Shown one piece after another: positions 59,904 through 64,000 of a DNA stretch of 64,000 bases (positions are counted from its first letter, which is position 1; every line of letters starts with the position of its first letter). Both the position numbers and the translations under genes were made by a program. The notes below the pieces were generated by a model. The model saw nothing but the letters and a program-made list of their open reading frames with translations, made no database searches and was not told the DNA's origin. Source of the stretch: Apiosordaria backusii. Its lineage: Eukaryota > Ascomycota > Sordariomycetes > Sordariales > Lasiosphaeriaceae. The stretch is taken from NCBI GenBank assembly GCA_030549205.1, contig JAUKTV010000004.1:2294001-2358000 (forward strand), written 5' to 3'.

Positions 59904-60060
59904 TGATATATAAAAGGATAGTACAATGATAATAGGTGTTATATTGATTACATTAAATTAATTGATTAGAAGAAGAAGAGGCTAATGACGATAAGCTGTT
60001 TTATATCCTCTACAGGTTATGCATACCATACACAATATGATGATCAGGCTTTTCGTATCA
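59904..60060 (-). repeat. Long terminal repeat, right copy (5' LTR in element orientation)
   Basis: 157 bp with TGATA…TATCA inverted ends. It is less mutated than the left copy, judged by more remaining C and G at the variable sites. Confidence 0.95.
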
Positions 60061-60065
60061 ATAGT
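60061..60065 (+). repeat. Target-site duplication, right copy (ATAGT)
   Basis: Identical to 49577-49581 and immediately adjacent to the right LTR end. Confidence 0.9.
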
Positions 60066-60441
60066 AAAAACTTATATATTTAGCCTTTAAAGGCTTTTTA
60101 ATTATAAGGTTAATAATAATTTAGCCTTTAATAGTAATAATCGGTATATTAGATAATACTATTTTTATTAAGTATAGAGCTTAGAAAATATAGTTAGTAA
60201 TACTAATCCTTACCTTTTTAATAAACAGAGATATATTTATTTCTATTTATACTATTTAAAGGTATAATTAGCATAATATATACTATTTAAATTACTAGGA
60301 TAAGATATAGCCTAAAAGCGCTAATCTCTATATTTAATACAAGCACTGACAATTGTTAAGCTTTTCCGGTGTTTTCTAGAGTATAAGGCGGCTACCTGCC
60401 AATTTAAAAAAGCCCACTTTAGCCAGGTTTAATCATCAAAC

Positions 60442-60456
60442 AGCAAACTAACCCCC
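60442..60456 (+). repeat. Right copy of the 15-bp direct repeat bounding the AT-rich block
   Basis: AGCAAACTAACCCCC, identical to 49104-49118; normal base composition resumes within a few tens of bases. Confidence 0.6.
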
Positions 60457-63400
60457 AAAAGCTAATATCACAAACGGTCTGTAAGAATGGCTTCAATAAC
60501 AATCTTCCCCAATGTAAGCCACAGCACGCGGACGCGAACATGGACATGAACGCCAAATCGGCGGCTGCGGGTTGCTGAGCGCGTGACAGTGTAACACCGC
60601 CTCGTCCATCCTGCACGATGGCTGGACGAGATGGCTCATGGATGGCCTGCATTCCTCAGTGCAGGTGGTGGCGTCTTCGTCTGTGCGAATCAGGAGCACA
60701 TGTTGCCAACGCCTCAACATGCAGGCTTCAGCTGAACGTATTCCTTCTGTTGATTTTTTTTTTCTGTGCTTTTCTCAATCCGGAACTCCTGAAAGGGAAA
60801 AGGCGGTCGAAACAACCAATATCTGACCGCCTGGATACAGGTCAAGGTGAAGTGGTGGGCGTCTTGTATCGGCGGTTGCTGTCCCGGTCTTGGCCCTGTG
60901 GTTGACTGTTTCGAATTGTCCCAAGCCCTCAACCTCGTGGGCGGCCCCAGAGCGCGTGGATGGGGATGGTGATAGTTAGGTACGAGCTGCCATTTGTCTG
61001 TCCTACAACAGGTCAGTGTAGTCGGCGACATTGGAAACTAATGGCGACAGCTCTGTCCCAAGTTGGCCGTCTCACCACGCGCGAGCCTTTTCTCCCCACT
61101 TCCTCGTCGAGGTCATCCGATTCTCATCCGGGCACCTCTTGCGACACTTCAGTATCAGCCACCAATCCAATGATAAATGCAATCCCCTTCTTTGGTTGAA
61201 CGTCTCGCTCACAGACAATCTTTTTTATCTCGAGTCAAGATTTGCATGTCGAAACGTTTTTGACATTTTGTAACGCTTCAGATCGCGTGTGTGCGACGAA
61301 CAACCACCACCATCATCTCCTGCATGGCGCACTGCATGGGAATATCGCACGGCGCCTGGGCGCCGTGACTCGTCCGTTTTGGACGAGTGTTAAACGGAGG
61401 AGGCCCCCCACACGATACTGGAAAAAAAGGTCGGAAGACCAATGTCACCCACCACTCGGGCGGCAGGGGAAACACAATGGATACTACTCGAGAACTGTAA
61501 TATCTCGAGTTGTTTGATGTGAGTCGTAGTGCATCAGACAGATGATCATTCGGATCGATTATCTTGTTGTTGCTTATCTTCAAACACTCTCTTCTTCTTA
61601 TTCTCGGGCGGACTTCAGCAAACCGAAGATTCCAAACCCAGTCCAGGGCATCCGTGTCTGAGCTGTTGCGTCATGAGGCCCAAGCTTTTCTTGGGCTCCT
61701 CTCCCACCAATCACAGTCGATTCTTTTCTTGATTTGGTCTGCAGGAACTACCCCGATACAGCCTAGCGCCCATCGTTGTTTCCGTTGGCGTTGCTAAAAA
61801 TGTTTCATCTTGTGGGGCGGCAATGCGACGGGTGAACCAGAGACCCTGAACCCTGGATTCTTTTTGATTCTCGACCAGGGACAAGGGTTGTGTAAGTGTA
61901 AGCATCTTTCAACGACAACCTCGAGTCTTTGTTATCTGTCAGAAACATCAACAATTACCGATTCTGCGAGTGATACCGAGGGAATAATGACAAGTGAATC
62001 AGTGATACCGCCCGAACCATGGTAATTGTGTGTAACGCAAAAATCGAGCAACGGGCAACAACAAAGCTGCCAACGGGCTGCGACTGCGGATGCGGCTGAC
62101 TGGGCTGAGGTTGAGAAGCTTGAAAGAAGGATCACAAGTGGGCATTTTGGAGTCAGATACGTTGAGCGTTGCTCCGTCCCGGCGACTCGAAGCGTTCTTT
62201 TTTTTTTTTTTTTTTTGAATACTCAATCTACACACCAGGAGATAAGGTGCTCTGGGTTTGTCATGAGAGGGCTGTTCGCCCCAACCCCACTGGAATTTGG
62301 GCTTCACTAGTCGAAGCACAAAGAGGCATGTGAACAACTGCACTACCAACACGATGTCTCACATCCTCAAAATCTCGGCAGTCTTCTACCGTCGAGAAGC
62401 ACCAAAGACGGATGTTCTAGACTTCACGTCTCGTCTCGGCCTTCTCTTCTTCGTCGAGCCCCACCGACATGTTATTGCCTGTCAAGGATATGCCGACACC
62501 AGACTGACAAGCTTCCAGACTCTTTCCCATCTGGTGATACCGAGCTGGGTAATACCCCAGATCTTTCCTCCGGAAACACACACGCTATTAACGTTGCTAG
62601 CGGTTGATCACCATCCCCGCCGCTAAAGGTGCCGCAAGTTCTCCCGTCCCGTGCCACATCCAACGTCGACAGGACGCAGGATAGACAGAACACACACACA
62701 CCGTTTTGTAGACTATCTTGACCTTTCGTTCTCCCGTCCTTGCATATTCTCGACTTCAAGGAAGGGCACAAGTTGTCCCGACCCGGTCAACCAATTCAGC
62801 CCCATCCCAATGCCTTCCAACTTCAAGAGAAACACCAGTCGCCCCGACCCGATCAGCCCTCCCTCCCTCCGTCCCTTATCTCTAACACCGGGTTCCCCCT
62901 CACCACCTTATTCGAACCTTGTAATGCCCAAAAAGCCAATTCCGATATAACGGTAGGAGTCTGATATCAAAGTCAGCCCGGGCTTGGCTCGAGCGGCCCG
63001 TCCGACCAACATCCAACGGCTGGCTGGCTGGCTGGCTCACTCCCGACAAGACCCTGATACACACGGGAGAGAGGCGCAGTTCTTTTCAGACCTATCTTTC
63101 TCCTTTCGGTAGTTGGTATTTATTTCTCTGGCTTTGGGTAGCCGTGGTCTGACTATGCCCAGCCCGGGTTGGCTATCCGGGGTTAAGTGCTTACTTGGGA
63201 TCTGTACCCCAGCGGGAGTGAACCTGCTCAGCCGCTCGCTAGTTTAAAACTTCCGACGGAAGTTGTAAAAGAGATGGGTGTTGTTGGCCCAGGATCGGGG
63301 ATGACATGGCAATGGGGGGGAAGATGAATTAATACCTAGATGTTGGTGTTCAAGTGTTGAGGCTGCAAGCAGGCATCCGTCATGAGTGCACATGTGAGCC

Positions 63401-64000
63401 CATGACAACACACTACCGAGCTCAGCCTTTGGACATCATTTCATCAGCCTCATCATAGCAAGGCGGAGAAACGTACAAGCATTCCCAGGCTTCAAATCCA
63501 AAACGGATACCTAAGAGTAACCAACAGTCAAAAACGTTCTGGAGTAATGGTAGGTCTGCTCCGTTATCAAGCTGCCTACCTGACCTAAAATGCAGAGTAC
63601 ACGCCCAAAAAGGCACGCGAAATCAACACTTTCTAACCTGATAAATCCTGTTCCTGTATCATGACACCCACATTTCCAGGCACGAAGAGTTATCACTGAT
63701 GATCCCCTGTAGGCCTCCTCCTTCTAGACTATCAAAAAGTTGTAGATCCCACAGTCGACACAACAACCCATCAAAAAACCTGCTCCAACCAACAGCAGAG
63801 ATAAACAAATCCCCATCCCTTTTCGTCCAAAACATTCAAAACGGAACCCCCAAAAGCAGTAACCATCACCATTTCTGTCATCTCCTGTCGTCATGATCTC
63901 CATGTGTGGGCGTGGGTGCTGTCAAATGCAACTCACTGCTGCACTCTGACGTAACGCAGCATTCACCTACACCATCACATCCCACCCAACGACATATGCA
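60457..64000. other. Gene-free region right of the AT-rich block
   Basis: 3.5 kb of normal composition. Open frames are below about 120 codons, overlap on both strands and show no domains. A run of 19 T lies at 62198-62216 and a four-unit GGCT repeat near 63020. A gene may begin beyond the right edge. Confidence 0.6.
62198..62216 (+). repeat. Poly-T run of 19
   Basis: Nineteen consecutive T in otherwise mixed sequence. It could be a simple repeat or the A-tail of an old minus-strand retrotranscript. I see no adjacent element or target duplication. Confidence 0.6.

Larger units (their letters stand above)
49582..60060 (-). mobile_element. RIP-degenerate Ty3/gypsy-type LTR retrotransposon, structurally complete
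   Basis: A 10,479-bp element with two 157-bp LTRs and a perfect 5-bp target duplication (ATAGT). Coding remnants are on the minus strand, in the order reverse transcriptase (about 54.0-54.9 kb), integrase core (about 52.86-53.20 kb) and integrase C-terminal GPFxV region (about 52.3-52.46 kb). RT before integrase is the Ty3/gypsy order. All frames are riddled with stops, and composition is extremely TA-rich, as RIP produces. The distance from RT to the 5' LTR (about 5 kb) and from integrase to the 3' LTR (about 2.5 kb) both exceed the usual gypsy plan, so further inserted or extra sequence is likely. I see no convincing tRNA primer site. The element is certainly non-autonomous now. Confidence 0.93.
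49119..60441. mobile_element. Candidate outer element (0.84 kb) interrupted by the retrotransposon, RIP-mutated
   Basis: Between the two 15-bp repeats, removing the retrotransposon and one 5-bp duplication leaves two AT-rich arms: 49119-49581 (463 bp) and 60066-60441 (376 bp). Neither has an open frame. The left arm holds a degenerate direct duplication. A short word around TTTCCGGTG occurs in both arms (49353-49361 and 60363-60371). The class is unknown. A 15-bp target duplication would suit a non-LTR element, but no poly-A tail or reverse transcriptase is visible. Confidence 0.45.

Noticed and set aside
62297..62626. 109-codon + strand open frame near the right end
   Set aside because: No domain, non-ATG lead and no neighbouring exons; base composition alone allows frames of this length.
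1..64000. tRNA, rRNA or CRISPR features
   Set aside because: No GTTCRA-type T-arm with a matching acceptor stem, no rRNA core sequence and no regularly spaced repeats were found by eye; a covariance-model scan was not possible here.

Overview
The window is nuclear DNA of a filamentous ascomycete (Pezizomycotina). It is most likely a sordariomycete and plausibly of the order Sordariales; that last step is inference. The genes have one to three short GT-AG introns, mostly 50-100 nt. The families are typical fungal housekeeping and cell-wall ones. The only transposon carries the all-transition, TA-rich signature of repeat-induced point mutation (RIP). No bacterial operon, CRISPR array, rRNA or recognisable tRNA was seen.

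Layout. 1-46.5 kb is an ordinary gene-bearing segment with 14 supported protein genes, plus one doubtful small ORF. From left to right: a DUF3684/sacsin-like ATPase (-, running off the left edge); a chromodomain protein with an HDA2/3-like domain and a long coiled coil (-); a secreted acid-sphingomyelinase-like phosphodiesterase (+); a small Ala/Gly/Glu-rich protein with a hydrophobic tail (-); a FAM32A-like protein (+); a Ser/Thr-rich membrane protein (-); dolichol kinase (+); a proline-rich ORF overlapping the next gene; dihydroxyacetone kinase (+); 3-hydroxyisobutyryl-CoA hydrolase (+); a GH76 DFG5/DCW1-type mannanase (-, reading frame broken near its C-terminus); a NAP/SET-type histone chaperone (-); an L-asparaginase with ankyrin repeats (+); a BCS1-like AAA ATPase (+); and a disordered protein of unknown function (-).

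46.5-64 kb has no gene I can support. Its core is an AT-rich block at 49.1-60.4 kb. In it I can delimit a complete LTR retrotransposon (49582-60060) with two 157-bp LTRs, a 5-bp target duplication and degenerate Ty3/gypsy-type pol remnants on the minus strand. Outside it lie two AT-rich arms, about 0.46 and 0.38 kb, flanked by a 15-bp exact direct repeat. The simplest reading is a nested insertion: the retrotransposon landed in an older 0.84-kb element.

The genes do not form one pathway. Several act in glycosylation and cell-wall assembly (dolichol kinase, GH76, perhaps the Ser/Thr-rich protein). Others act in mitochondria (HIBCH, BCS1-like) or on chromatin (chromodomain/HDA2-3 protein, NAP-type chaperone). 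Two reading-frame breaks, in the DUF3684 gene and the GH76 gene, sit in G-runs with nearly the same sequence context. They may be assembly errors or real mutations.
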